Part shown: in pieces, positions 14,005 through 21,659 of the stretch
Numbering within the stretch: position 1 is the first letter of the stretch
Layout: the number at the start of each line of letters is the position of its first letter
Source of the DNA: an uncultured bacterium
Lineage (GTDB): Bacteria > Cyanobacteriota > Vampirovibrionia > Gastranaerophilales > Gastranaerophilaceae
Assembly (NCBI GenBank): GCA_946183815.1
Contig: CAMHDG010000002.1
Span: 1-23,589 of the forward strand
Reading direction: 5' to 3'
Length of the DNA: 23,589 nucleotides
Notes under the pieces: generated by a model
Told to the model about the DNA's origin: nothing
Database searches by the model: none
What the model saw: the letters and a program-made list of their open reading frames with translations, nothing else
Program-made: the position numbers and the translations under genes

Positions 14005-15180
14005 ATGAGTGACGAAATAGAAGAATTACAGGCGATATTAAAAAACGACCCTTACAATTTTCAGGCAAGACGCACACTTGCCATTGTGTTGTTAGATAAC
14101 GGGTTTAACCTTGAGGCAAAACAGCATCTTTTGTACTTGGTCAGAACATTCCCTGATAATGCAGAATTACTTTATAATTTAGGAATTGCCTATGAGAAAC
14201 TTGCTGATTACGAAAAGGCTGAACGTGCGTATTTAAGAGCGATAGTTATTTCACCTGAAAATGATTTTTATTACAATTTAGGGTTAACCTATATAGAAAT
14301 GCAGGAGTGGGGGAAGGCTATCGTTGCCCTAAAACACGTGATTGACCAAGAACCTGACGATTCCAACACATATTTTAATTTAGGACTATGTTTCTTTAAC
14401 AAAGAGGAATACGAGGTCGCACTTGATTATTTTAAAAAGACAACTGAATTAAATCCTGAAGATTTATTTGCTCATTTTTATATGGGGAATATTTTAAAAC
14501 AACTCGGTCAACCTGAACTCGCTATAAATGAATACCAAAGAGTTATAGAAATTGCACCTGATTACAGTTGGGCTTATTACAACATTGGCTCTATTGCTTA
14601 TGAACAAGGCAATACAGAAGCAGCACTGCAATGTTTGCAACAAACAGTTCACTATAATCCAAAAGATACAAAAGCATATATGCTTATGATTCAGATATAT
14701 GTAACACAAATGAGATTAACAGAGGCAATGGATACCGTAACGCAGGCACTGGAAACAAACGCTCAAGATGGCGATTTGCTTTATATGTTATCCCAAATCT
14801 TCAAACTAAACGGAGATAAAGAAAATTACGAAAAATATATAGCATCTGCTATAACAAATCATTATACACTGACTCTGCCGTTTGATAAAATAAAAAATGA
14901 ATATTCCAAAATTAAAGCAGAAATGGACGAGGTCAGAGCAAAACAAGCAGAAGAAGAAAGAATGCAACGACTAATACAAGAGGCTGAAGCACAGGCACTT
15001 GCAAACCAACAGGAAGCAGACTCTGAAGAAGCAGAAGAAAATACTGAAGATATGGAAAACAACTTTGAAGAGGGTGAAGAATATTCTGAACAACCACAAG
15101 AGGAATACCCTCAGCCTGACGAATATTCTGACGATGATTACCCTGAACAATCACCGGTTGACGAGATATTAGACACATAA
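14005..15180 (+). CDS. Tetratricopeptide-repeat protein with acidic tail
   Basis: This 391-aa protein has about eight TPR units between residues 2 and 275, with the typical W/L-G-Y-A-F-A-P pattern (for example Y-N-L-G-I-A-Y-E and Y-N-I-G-S-I-A-Y-E-Q-G). A charged helix likely to form a coiled coil (about 290-330) follows, then a very acidic tail rich in Glu, Asp, Tyr and Pro (about 331-391). There is no signal peptide, so it is a cytoplasmic scaffold or chaperone-like adaptor with unknown partners. The start is chosen at the ATG 6 nt after TATTAT. It is convergent with priA across a 58-nt spacer that contains TTTACCCC repeats. Confidence 0.9.
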   Translation: MSDEIEELQAILKNDPYNFQARRTLAIVLLDNGFNLEAKQHLLYLVRTFPDNAELLYNLGIAYEKLADYEKAERAYLRAIVISPENDFYYNLGLTYIEMQEWGKAIVALKHVIDQEPDDSNTYFNLGLCFFNKEEYEVALDYFKKTTELNPEDLFAHFYMGNILKQLGQPELAINEYQRVIEIAPDYSWAYYNIGSIAYEQGNTEAALQCLQQTVHYNPKDTKAYMLMIQIYVTQMRLTEAMDTVTQALETNAQDGDLLYMLSQIFKLNGDKENYEKYIASAITNHYTLTLPFDKIKNEYSKIKAEMDEVRAKQAEEERMQRLIQEAEAQALANQQEADSEEAEENTEDMENNFEEGEEYSEQPQEEYPQPDEYSDDDYPEQSPVDEILDT

Positions 15181-15193
15181 GTTTTATCTGTAA

Positions 15194-15234
15194 GATTTAC
15201 CCCCAGAAAATTTACCCCCAATATAATTTACCCC
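15194..15234. repeat. Three ATTTACCCC repeats between convergent genes
   Basis: ATTTACCCC occurs three times at 15-16-nt intervals in the same orientation as the 13-bp array at 13916. No clear terminator hairpin is seen in this convergent spacer. Confidence 0.7.
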
Positions 15235-15238
15235 TGTT

Positions 15239-17455
15239 CTACAAGATATCAATAGGGTCAACGTCTATTGCCATACGTATATCTTTTGGCAGTCTTATTG
15301 TCTTAAAGAATTTTGAAATAAACCTGTGACCTTTTTCGTGCAACTTATTTTTAATAAGAATTTGATAGCGATAAAGTCCGTTTAATCGTTCAATAACGCA
15401 ATTTGACGGACCTAACATCTCAACGTGTTCAGAAAACCCGTACTGCTCTATTAATTCTTCCAGTCTGTCTGCTATTGCTTCTACTGATTTTTCTGCCCTG
15501 TCGTTGTTGTCACAACTCAAAATCACTCTTATAATTTGGGTAAACGGCGGATAAACAAACTCTTGTCTTGCCTTTATCTCTGTATTATAAAACTTTGAAT
15601 AGTCCTGCTCTTTAGCACTATCAAGAGCATAAAAATCAGGGTTATAAGTTTGAAAAAGAACTTTGCCTAAAAATTCACCACGTCCTGCTCTGCCTGCAAC
15701 CTGTGTTAAGAGTTGAAAACCTCTTTCTGCCGAACGAAAATCAGGTAAATTAAAGGTAGAATCAGCACTTATCACTCCAACGAGCGTGACATTCGGGTTA
15801 TCTAACCCTTTTGCTATCATTTGAGTACCAACAAGTATATCAATTTCTTTTTTTTGAAAACGGTTTAAAATATCAATATGAACATTTTTCCTTGTTAGTA
15901 CATCACTGTCAATTCTTTCTATCCTTGCGTTAGGATATAATTCTTTTAGCAATACCTCTATTTTTTGAGAGCCATGCCCGCCATTTCTCAAAGCATCTGA
16001 ATGACACGAAGGGCATTCTTCGGGCATCTTTTGGGTATGATTACAATAATGACATTTTAAGAGTTGGTCATTAGCATGCCAGATTAGAGGAATGGCACAG
16101 TTAGGACACTGAACGACCTCTCCGCAGGCTTTACATTGGGTTGTAGTTGAATACCCCCTTCGGTTTATAAGAATAATTGCCTGCTGACCGTTACTTAAAG
16201 TTTCCTCAATAGCCGTTTGCAGAGGTTTTGAGATAACAGAGCGATAGGCTGCTCTTGAATAGTTTTGCATGTTTATAATATCTATATGTGCCATAGGAGA
16301 ATTATTAAACCTGTGTGGCATACTAAAAAGATTATTATTATTAGAGGCATAATAATATGTGCTGACATCCGGTGTCGCAGAGCCTAAAATCAAAGGCGCT
16401 CTGTAAAACTGCGATAATTTTTGAGCAACAACTTTTGCATCATATCGTGGGGCAGGGTTAGCCTGTTTATAAGCACTTTCGTGTTCTTCGTCAATAATAA
16501 TAAGTCCGATATTTTGTAATGGTGCAAAGACAGCAGAACGAGCACCCGCAAGTATTCTTATCTCGTTGTTATAGAGTCTTTGCCATACATCATATTTTTC
16601 ACCGTCAGAGATACTGCTATGCCAGATTGCAACCTCGTTTACTCCGAATTTTTTTGCTATTCTACGGGTAAGTTGAGAGGCAAGTGCAATTTCAGGGGCT
16701 AAAAAGAGTACATTTTTCCCCTCATCTATTGTGTCTTTAATAAGTTTAAAATAAACCTCTGTTTTACCTGACGCAGTAACCCCATGTAATAATATTGGGT
16801 TTGGAGATTTTATTTTCCTTCTTATTCCTTCATAAGCCTCTTTTTGCTCTCCTGAAAGTTCAGACAGAGGCTCTGTTGGGGTATCTTTAAAAATTGTTAA
16901 CGGGTTTCTGTATATATTTTCTTCAACAAGTCTAACACACCCCATATCTGCAAGTTTTTTCATTGTTGCCCTTGTTGTTTTAACTTTATTCTCAAACTCT
17001 ATGAGCGAAATTTTACCGAGAGTTTTTAATTGTTCTAAAATCTGTAATTGTCTTTTTGTCGCACCGTCAGATTTTATGTATTCAACAGAATATTCTGTTT
17101 TTGAACTTTTATCAAGCAATTTAACAGGAATAGCAAGATTAAGAACATTTATAATATCCGTACAATAATAATTTGCTACCCATTCAAGCAACTTAAAATA
17201 TTTTAAGGTAAAAAGCGGGGTTTCATCAATAATCTCTTTAATATTTTTGGGGTTAATGCCTTCTTCCATATAGTCGGAAAACCCTACAACGAATGCTTTA
17301 ATTAAACCCTGACGGCCAAACGGTACTCTGACCGCCTGACCTATCATGATTTTATCTTTAATACTGTCGGGAATTAAATATCCAAATGTCTTAACTCCCA
17401 ACCCTTTAATGTTAACAAGTACGAGAGCATATTTCCCCTTGTTCTCATTAACCAT
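15239..17455 (-). CDS. priA: Primosomal protein N' (replication restart helicase PriA)
   Basis: This 738-aa superfamily-2 helicase reloads the replisome at stalled forks. Visible parts are an N-terminal 3'-DNA-binding domain, a Walker A G-V-T-A-S-G-K-T (225-232), D322-E-E-H, eight zinc-binding cysteines in four CxxC pairs (441/444, 450/453, 468/471, 481/484), and motif VI V-A-G-R-A-G-R-G (586-593). Length is normal. The frame extends 15 codons further up, into the preceding gene. I chose the ATG at 17455 because it comes one base after the upstream stop codon, with GGA at a suitable distance. It is probably co-transcribed with the PC4-like gene. Confidence 0.95.
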   Translation of the reverse strand: MVNENKGKYALVLVNIKGLGVKTFGYLIPDSIKDKIMIGQAVRVPFGRQGLIKAFVVGFSDYMEEGINPKNIKEIIDETPLFTLKYFKLLEWVANYYCTDIINVLNLAIPVKLLDKSSKTEYSVEYIKSDGATKRQLQILEQLKTLGKISLIEFENKVKTTRATMKKLADMGCVRLVEENIYRNPLTIFKDTPTEPLSELSGEQKEAYEGIRRKIKSPNPILLHGVTASGKTEVYFKLIKDTIDEGKNVLFLAPEIALASQLTRRIAKKFGVNEVAIWHSSISDGEKYDVWQRLYNNEIRILAGARSAVFAPLQNIGLIIIDEEHESAYKQANPAPRYDAKVVAQKLSQFYRAPLILGSATPDVSTYYYASNNNNLFSMPHRFNNSPMAHIDIINMQNYSRAAYRSVISKPLQTAIEETLSNGQQAIILINRRGYSTTTQCKACGEVVQCPNCAIPLIWHANDQLLKCHYCNHTQKMPEECPSCHSDALRNGGHGSQKIEVLLKELYPNARIERIDSDVLTRKNVHIDILNRFQKKEIDILVGTQMIAKGLDNPNVTLVGVISADSTFNLPDFRSAERGFQLLTQVAGRAGRGEFLGKVLFQTYNPDFYALDSAKEQDYSKFYNTEIKARQEFVYPPFTQIIRVILSCDNNDRAEKSVEAIADRLEELIEQYGFSEHVEMLGPSNCVIERLNGLYRYQILIKNKLHEKGHRFISKFFKTIRLPKDIRMAIDVDPIDIL

Positions 17456-17456
17456 T

Positions 17457-17690
17457 TTATTGTTCCATAAACTCTTTCTTTGCTTCTTCAATAGCATCAA
17501 TAAGCGTATCTAAATGTTCCGGTGCAACAGTAACACCTTTTTGTGTAGGACGCCAGTTTTCACCGCCATCAGTTGTATAGAAAATTCTTAAATCTAAAGA
17601 AACTCTTCCCTTATATTCGTTTACAGAAATGTGTAACTTTTCACGTTCGCTTCTGTCAATAGATGCGATTAATTTAGATGAATCTGCCAT
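17457..17690 (-). CDS. PC4/p15 transcriptional coactivator-like protein
   Basis: This 77-aa protein has the bacterial PC4-like (YdbC-type) pattern: K18-L-H-I-S-V-N-E-Y-K-G-R, then L-D-L-R-I-F-Y, G-E-N-W-R-P-T-Q-K-G-V-T-V and a C-terminal helix. In this fold two beta hairpins and a helix form a dimer that binds single-stranded DNA. Sitting one base upstream of priA, it fits a role in single-strand DNA handling at replication or transcription bubbles; that link is inference from position. AGGAGAG precedes the ATG by 6 nt. A possible promoter on the minus strand is TTTACC, 17 nt, TAAAAT. Confidence 0.85.
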   Translation of the reverse strand: MADSSKLIASIDRSEREKLHISVNEYKGRVSLDLRIFYTTDGGENWRPTQKGVTVAPEHLDTLIDAIEEAKKEFMEQ

Positions 17691-17783
17691 ATTTAACTCT
17701 CCTCTGTTTTATCTGACAGAATAATTTTACCATATAAAGCGTTTTGGGTAAACTGAAAAAGAGAATAAAATATAAAACAATAA

Positions 17784-17806
17784 AAAGCGAACCAAAGGTT
17801 CGCTTT
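17784..17806 (-). terminator. Terminator of the 51-aa protein gene
   Basis: The perfect 10-bp stem AAAGCGAACC / GGTTCGCTTT has a 3-nt loop and is followed on the minus strand by TTTTTA. Confidence 0.85.
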
Positions 17807-17858
17807 CATAATGCTCATTCATCTTACTAAATCGATAGACCTTAATAAATTGAATACC

Positions 17859-18014
17859 TTACTTTACGGCAACCAATTTAGACTGAACACCTACTTCAGC
17901 ATTCATTCTTCTTGCATTTGCCATGGCAGAGGATCGGCGTTTTTTTGCTCCTCTAAGTATGTATTCTACGCCTGTGAAAGTATTACATGTTGGTATTTCA
18001 ACTTTCTTTAACAT
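17859..18014 (-). CDS. Small basic protein, 51 aa, unrecognised
   Basis: The protein begins MLKKVEIPTCNTFTG and continues to a basic centre R21-G-A-K-K-R-R, then S-S-A-M-A-N-A-R-R-M-N-A-E and a short hydrophobic end. It is too short for usual ORF thresholds, but all signals are in place on the minus strand: AAGGA 6 nt before the ATG, a candidate promoter further up (TTGTTA, 17 nt, TAAATT), and a strong terminator 50 nt after the stop. The composition suggests a nucleic-acid- or ribosome-associated protein, which is inference. An overlapping + strand frame (17811-18011) lacks such signals and is taken as a shadow. Confidence 0.75.
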   Translation of the reverse strand: MLKKVEIPTCNTFTGVEYILRGAKKRRSSAMANARRMNAEVGVQSKLVAVK

Positions 18015-18164
18015 ATACCGTCCTTTCTAATCGTTCTGTGACATGTATATCGGCATATTTCAGAAAATCTTTAGATAAAATTTAAGATATTTTACATTTG
18101 TTAACAAAACGATTTACCAAACCGCTAAAACTTAATAATATACTATCAATTCACCATTAACAAA

Positions 18165-18875
18165 CTAAATACCAACACTTAAACCTGCACAAAGGTTGAT
18201 TGACTGACCTGTTATACCCTTTGCATCCTCGGATATTAAATACTTAACCAGTCCTGCAACCTCTTTTGGCTCTACAAAGCGTTTTTGGGGAATACACTCT
18301 ATAATTTCATCTTTAGAAAAATCACTCTCTTCAACAGAGTCGTTTCCCAATTCTGTTTCTACCCAACCGGGGTTTATAGTGTTAACCGTAATATTATACT
18401 CTGCAAGTTCCAACGCAAGTGCCTTAGTAAGCCCTATCAGTCCTGATTTTGTCGAGGAATACAAACTTGCGTAAGCCTCTCCCATGACCCCTGATATTGA
18501 ACCGATATTTACTATTCTACCCCATTTGTTTTGTTTCATGTATGGTACTGCTGACGATATTATCTTTACAGGCGAAATAAGATTTGTATGATAAATAGAA
18601 TTTATTTGTTCCTTTGTCATAACATCTATACCGCCATAAATGTATTCGCCTGCGTTGTTTACAATAATATCGAACTGATGCTTTTTGATAAAATCACTCA
18701 AAGTATCAACATCAGAACTATCAGTCAAATCACAGACGCAATAATCTTTTGATTTAAGAGATTTTAGTAATTCTTCATTCCTTGCGACAGGATAAACATC
18801 ACAAAACTTGGCAAGTTCAGTAAAAATAGCCTTGCCGATACCACGAGTTGCACCTGTAACCAGAACTTTATTCAC
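18165..18875 (-). CDS. Short-chain dehydrogenase/reductase (FabG-like)
   Basis: This 236-aa classical SDR has the Rossmann cofactor loop T7-G-A-T-R-G-I-G, N73-N-A-G, an Asn in H-T-N98-L, catalytic S126, Y139 and K143 (Y-S-S-T-K), and P169-G after the active site. R11 favours NADPH. The substrate is unknown. It resembles FabG (3-oxoacyl-ACP reductase), but many SDRs do and no fatty-acid genes are near. The start is GTG at 18875, not ATG. It lies 15 nt after the secG stop, with AGGGG overlapping the spacer, so it is probably the last gene of the Nudix-secG-SDR operon. Confidence 0.9.
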   Translation of the reverse strand: MNKVLVTGATRGIGKAIFTELAKFCDVYPVARNEELLKSLKSKDYCVCDLTDSSDVDTLSDFIKKHQFDIIVNNAGEYIYGGIDVMTKEQINSIYHTNLISPVKIISSAVPYMKQNKWGRIVNIGSISGVMGEAYASLYSSTKSGLIGLTKALALELAEYNITVNTINPGWVETELGNDSVEESDFSKDEIIECIPQKRFVEPKEVAGLVKYLISEDAKGITGQSINLCAGLSVGI

Positions 18876-18890
18876 TGACTAATCTAACCC

Positions 18891-19115
18891 CTAGTGAACA
18901 AGCCCAAAGCCCAACAAAAACACACAAACCGTAAACACAACGGTAACTACTGCTGTTATTTTATTGAGGTTCTTTTCTGCACCTTTTTGAGAGGTAAATA
19001 ATTGAGCAGAACCTCCTATGCCTGCTATTCCGTCACCTTTTGGTGAGTGTATTAGTATTAAAACGATTAATAATATTGCTGATATAACCTGTATAGTCCA
19101 AATAAGTCCTAACAT
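18891..19115 (-). CDS. secG: Preprotein translocase subunit SecG
   Basis: This 74-aa membrane protein has two transmembrane helices (about 2-22 and 52-72) joined by a loop with the SecG signature G-D-G-I-A-G-I-G-G-S-A-Q-L-F. It is a small accessory subunit of the SecYEG channel in the cytoplasmic membrane. Length and topology are standard. Its ATG overlaps the stop of the Nudix gene by one base (TAATG), with AAGGAG 11 nt upstream, so translation is probably coupled. Confidence 0.93.
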   Translation of the reverse strand: MLGLIWTIQVISAILLIVLILIHSPKGDGIAGIGGSAQLFTSQKGAEKNLNKITAVVTVVFTVCVFLLGFGLVH

Positions 19116-19795
19116 TATGATTTTTTCTCCTTCTTAATAAAGTGGGCACGTTTTGAATCGAGTTTGATTGATTCAAAAGTATATAACCTTGCAGGTCGTT
19201 TTGAACTTGTTTTAGAAAATTCGTCAAGTTCAATAAGCCCTTCTGTTTGAATAACTTTCTTTCTGAAGTTTCGTTTATCAAGGTTTTTGCCCATAATAAG
19301 TTCATACGCACGTTGCATTTCAGTAAGAGTGAATTTTTCATTCAACAGTTGATATGCAACAGGGCATAATTCTAATCTTTCTCTTGTACGCTTAAGAGAA
19401 TACTGAATAATCTCCTTGTGGTCGAAGGCAAGTGCCGGTAAATCATTAACCTTGTGCCACTGAACATTATCAGTTGTTTCGACATTAACATCTTCCGCTC
19501 TGATTAGTGCAAAATAAGCACATGTGATAACCCTTGCAACAGGGTGTCTTAACGGATCACCAAAGGTGTAGAGTTGCTCTAAATAGATGTTGTCAACATT
19601 TGTTTTTTCTTTTAAAACTCTCATTGCCGCATCATCAAGGTTTTCTGACATTCTTACATATCCGCCGGGGATTGCCCACTTTCCTTTGAACGGCTCATTC
19701 TCTCTTTTGACCAATAGGACTTGCAGACTGTCGTTTTTTAATGTTAGGATGACAGTATCGACAGTAATCTCGTGTGTTTTTGTTTCTTTAAACAT
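19115..19795 (-). CDS. NrtR-like Nudix-fold transcriptional regulator
   Basis: This 226-aa protein has an N-terminal Nudix domain (about 8-135) and a C-terminal winged-helix domain (about 150-220, ending R-P-A-R-L-Y-T-F). This arrangement is typical of NrtR, which controls NAD metabolism genes in many bacteria. The Nudix box G46-x5-E-x7-R-E-U-x-E-E is degenerate: the catalytic REUxEE is R-V-L-K-E-K, so hydrolysis is unlikely and a sensor role is more likely. GAGGT precedes the ATG. No NAD biosynthesis gene is adjacent; it is followed by secG and an SDR, so its target is not shown here. A different Nudix-HTH subfamily with another ligand is possible. Confidence 0.85.
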   Translation of the reverse strand: MFKETKTHEITVDTVILTLKNDSLQVLLVKRENEPFKGKWAIPGGYVRMSENLDDAAMRVLKEKTNVDNIYLEQLYTFGDPLRHPVARVITCAYFALIRAEDVNVETTDNVQWHKVNDLPALAFDHKEIIQYSLKRTRERLELCPVAYQLLNEKFTLTEMQRAYELIMGKNLDKRNFRKKVIQTEGLIELDEFSKTSSKRPARLYTFESIKLDSKRAHFIKKEKKS

Positions 19796-19810
19796 AAATA
19801 ATCTACCTCA

Positions 19811-19844
19811 TATAAATTATATTATAAAAAAATAAAAATGTGAA
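19811..19844 (-). promoter_or_regulatory. Promoter and possible operator of the Nudix-secG-SDR operon
   Basis: On the minus strand TTCACA (19839-19844) is 17 nt from TATAAT (19816-19821). The -10 overlaps a small palindrome TATAA-A-TTATA (19811-19821), a possible but weak operator candidate for autoregulation. Confidence 0.55.
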
Positions 19845-19904
19845 AATTGTAACTTTACTTAACCATGTGTTTATTTGTATTTATGTTTCGGGTATCGTAA
19901 GAAG

Positions 19905-19979
19905 GTGAATAGTGAATAGTGAATAGTAAATGGCTTGGAATACAGTTTTCCATTTTCCGTTTTCAGTTTCCCATTTTCT
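19905..19979. repeat. Short tandem heptamer repeats (GTGAATA and TTTTCCA-like)
   Basis: GTGAATA occurs three times in a row at 19905-19925. At 19945-19979 TTTTCC-type units repeat, as at 9473-9503. No coding frame fits this spacer. Confidence 0.6.
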
Positions 19980-20012
19980 TTCACAAGGAATAGTTTAATA
20001 AGAGGGGTATAA

Positions 20013-21389
20013 ATGTATAACGTAGCAATTATTGGTGGCGGACCTGCCGGAATTTTTACGGCTTTAGAGTTGGTAAAGTTAAAACCTGACTGGAAGGTTA
20101 TTCTTATAGAAAAGGGGAAACGCATAGAAAAACGAAAATGTCCTATTAGAGAAGGGTCACCAAAGTGTATAAATTGCAGACGCTGCGGACTGCTTTGCGG
20201 TTGGGGCGGAGCAGGTGCATTTTCTGATGGTAAACTCACGCTTACTCCTGATGTGGGCGGTCATCTTGTTGACTATATGTCAAGAGATAAGGCAATCGAA
20301 CTTATAAGATACGCAGATGATTTATATCTTGAACACGGTGCAACTGACGAAATTTTTGGTACTGATATAAAAACTTTTGAAGAAATAGAGCATCAGGCAA
20401 CACTTGCCGAGTTGAAACTCATCCATTCACCTGTCAGACATTTAGGAACAGAAAGAAGCCTTGATGTCTTAAAAAGCATGCAGGATTACCTTAACGACAA
20501 AATTACTATTATGAATAATGTTGCAGCAAAAGAACTGATAGTTGAGAACGAACAAATAAAAGGTATTTTACTTGATAACGGAGAAGAAATAAGAGCGGAA
20601 TACACCGTAGTTGCACCCGGTAGAGAAGGTGCCGACTGGCTTACAAAAGTTTTTGCCGAACATAAAATAGGGATGGTAAACAACGCTGTTGACGTTGGGG
20701 TAAGAGTGGAATTACCTGCTCCTGTTTTTGAGCCACTGACAAGTAAATTATATGAATCAAAACTTGTTTACCATTCTCCAAAATTTGGAGATGAGGTCAG
20801 AACCTTCTGTATGAATCCTAACGGGGAAGTTGTTCAGGAAAATTACAGCGGTATTGCAACAGTAAACGGACACAGTTACGCAAATATAAAAACTAAAAAC
20901 ACAAACTTTGCATTACTTGTTAGTGAAAAGTTTACAGAACCGTTTAAAGAACCTATCCAGTACGGTCAACATATTGCAAGACTGGCAAATATGTTAGGCG
21001 GAGGCATTCTTGTTCAGAGGTTTGGGGACTTATTAGAGGGCAAACGCTCAACCCCTGAAAGAATAAAAGCAAGTATAATCGAACCAACCCTTAAATGTGC
21101 TACTCCGGGGGATTTAAGTCTGGTTTTACCGTACAGACAACTTACAAGCATTATTGAGATGTTGTTTGCTCTTGATAAAATTGCACCCGGAACAGCATCA
21201 CGCTATACACTATTGTACGGGATAGAGGTTAAGTTCTATTCTGCAAGAGTAAAATTGACAAATGAACTTGAAACAGAAGGGGTAAAAAACCTGTTTGCAA
21301 TAGGTGACGGAGCAGGGGTGACAAGAGGTCTTTTACAAGCCTCTGCATCAGGTATCCACGTTGCTCGCACTATTTGTGAAAGAGGTTAA
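20013..21389 (+). CDS. FAD-dependent dehydrogenase of the COG2509 type
   Basis: This 458-aa flavoprotein has an N-terminal dinucleotide-binding motif G8-G-G-P-A-G (preceded by V-A-I-I). A Cys-rich stretch C-P-I-R-E-G...C-I-N-C-R-R-C-G-L-L-C-G-W-G-G-A-G-A-F lies at about 43-70, and a C-terminal FAD motif A-I-G-D-G-A-G-V-T-R-G follows near residue 430. This layout is that of the uncharacterised FAD-dependent dehydrogenase group COG2509; the substrate is unknown. The four-Cys cluster could bind a metal or be redox active, which is inference. GAGGGG precedes the ATG. The stop codon TAA coincides with the start of element D. Confidence 0.88.
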   Translation: MYNVAIIGGGPAGIFTALELVKLKPDWKVILIEKGKRIEKRKCPIREGSPKCINCRRCGLLCGWGGAGAFSDGKLTLTPDVGGHLVDYMSRDKAIELIRYADDLYLEHGATDEIFGTDIKTFEEIEHQATLAELKLIHSPVRHLGTERSLDVLKSMQDYLNDKITIMNNVAAKELIVENEQIKGILLDNGEEIRAEYTVVAPGREGADWLTKVFAEHKIGMVNNAVDVGVRVELPAPVFEPLTSKLYESKLVYHSPKFGDEVRTFCMNPNGEVVQENYSGIATVNGHSYANIKTKNTNFALLVSEKFTEPFKEPIQYGQHIARLANMLGGGILVQRFGDLLEGKRSTPERIKASIIEPTLKCATPGDLSLVLPYRQLTSIIEMLFALDKIAPGTASRYTLLYGIEVKFYSARVKLTNELETEGVKNLFAIGDGAGVTRGLLQASASGIHVARTICERG

Positions 21390-21618
21390 ATTATTGTTTA
21401 GCGGGTAAAACCGGTTTTTCTCTCCTTGGAGAGAGAAAAATTTCTTAATGAACTGCCTGCAGTGAATTTAGAAATTTGAGAGAGGGTAATTAACAGCGGG
21501 TTTAATAACTTAACCCTCTCCCGTATTTGTAATAAATTTGCAGGCAAATTTAAACAACTACGACCTCTCCGTTGGAGAGGTTCTCCTTTTATATATTTAC
21601 CCGCTAAACAATAATTCA
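21387..21618. mobile_element. MITE-like element D
   Basis: The left end TAAATTATTGTTTAGCGGG and right end CCGCTAAACAATAATTCA are inverted repeats. The interior repeats that of element C: CTCTCC/GGAGAG, then the AAATTTCT...ACTGCYTGCAGT...AGAAATTT hairpin. It adds a second hairpin near 21573-21591 (ACCTCTCC-GTT-GGAGAGGT). There is no coding frame. The first bases form the stop codon of the FAD protein. Confidence 0.72.
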
Positions 21619-21624
21619 CCAAAC

Positions 21625-21659
21625 TATACATTTCCCCATGTGAGTGATACAATACCAAT
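21625..21659 (+). promoter_or_regulatory. Promoter of the histidine kinase gene, apparently leaderless
   Basis: TATACA (21625-21630), 17 nt, TACAAT (21648-21653), then 6 nt to the ATG at 21660. No Shine-Dalgarno sequence is visible. Confidence 0.5.

Noticed and set aside
17456..17500. Fifteen extra N-terminal codons of PriA
   Set aside because: They overlap the PC4-like gene, and the ATG at 17455 aligns better with the normal PriA start.
17811..18011. 66-aa frame on the + strand
   Set aside because: It is opposite the 51-aa gene, crosses no promoter or ribosome binding site and has an unusual Cys/Phe/Ser-rich composition typical of shadow frames.
19871..20239. 122-aa minus-strand frame over the heptamer repeats and FAD gene start
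   Set aside because: It is a repeat-derived and antisense frame without a ribosome binding site.
3158..21618. Transposase for the MITE-like elements
   Set aside because: None of the frames in this window resembles a transposase or integrase, so any mobility would need a gene elsewhere.
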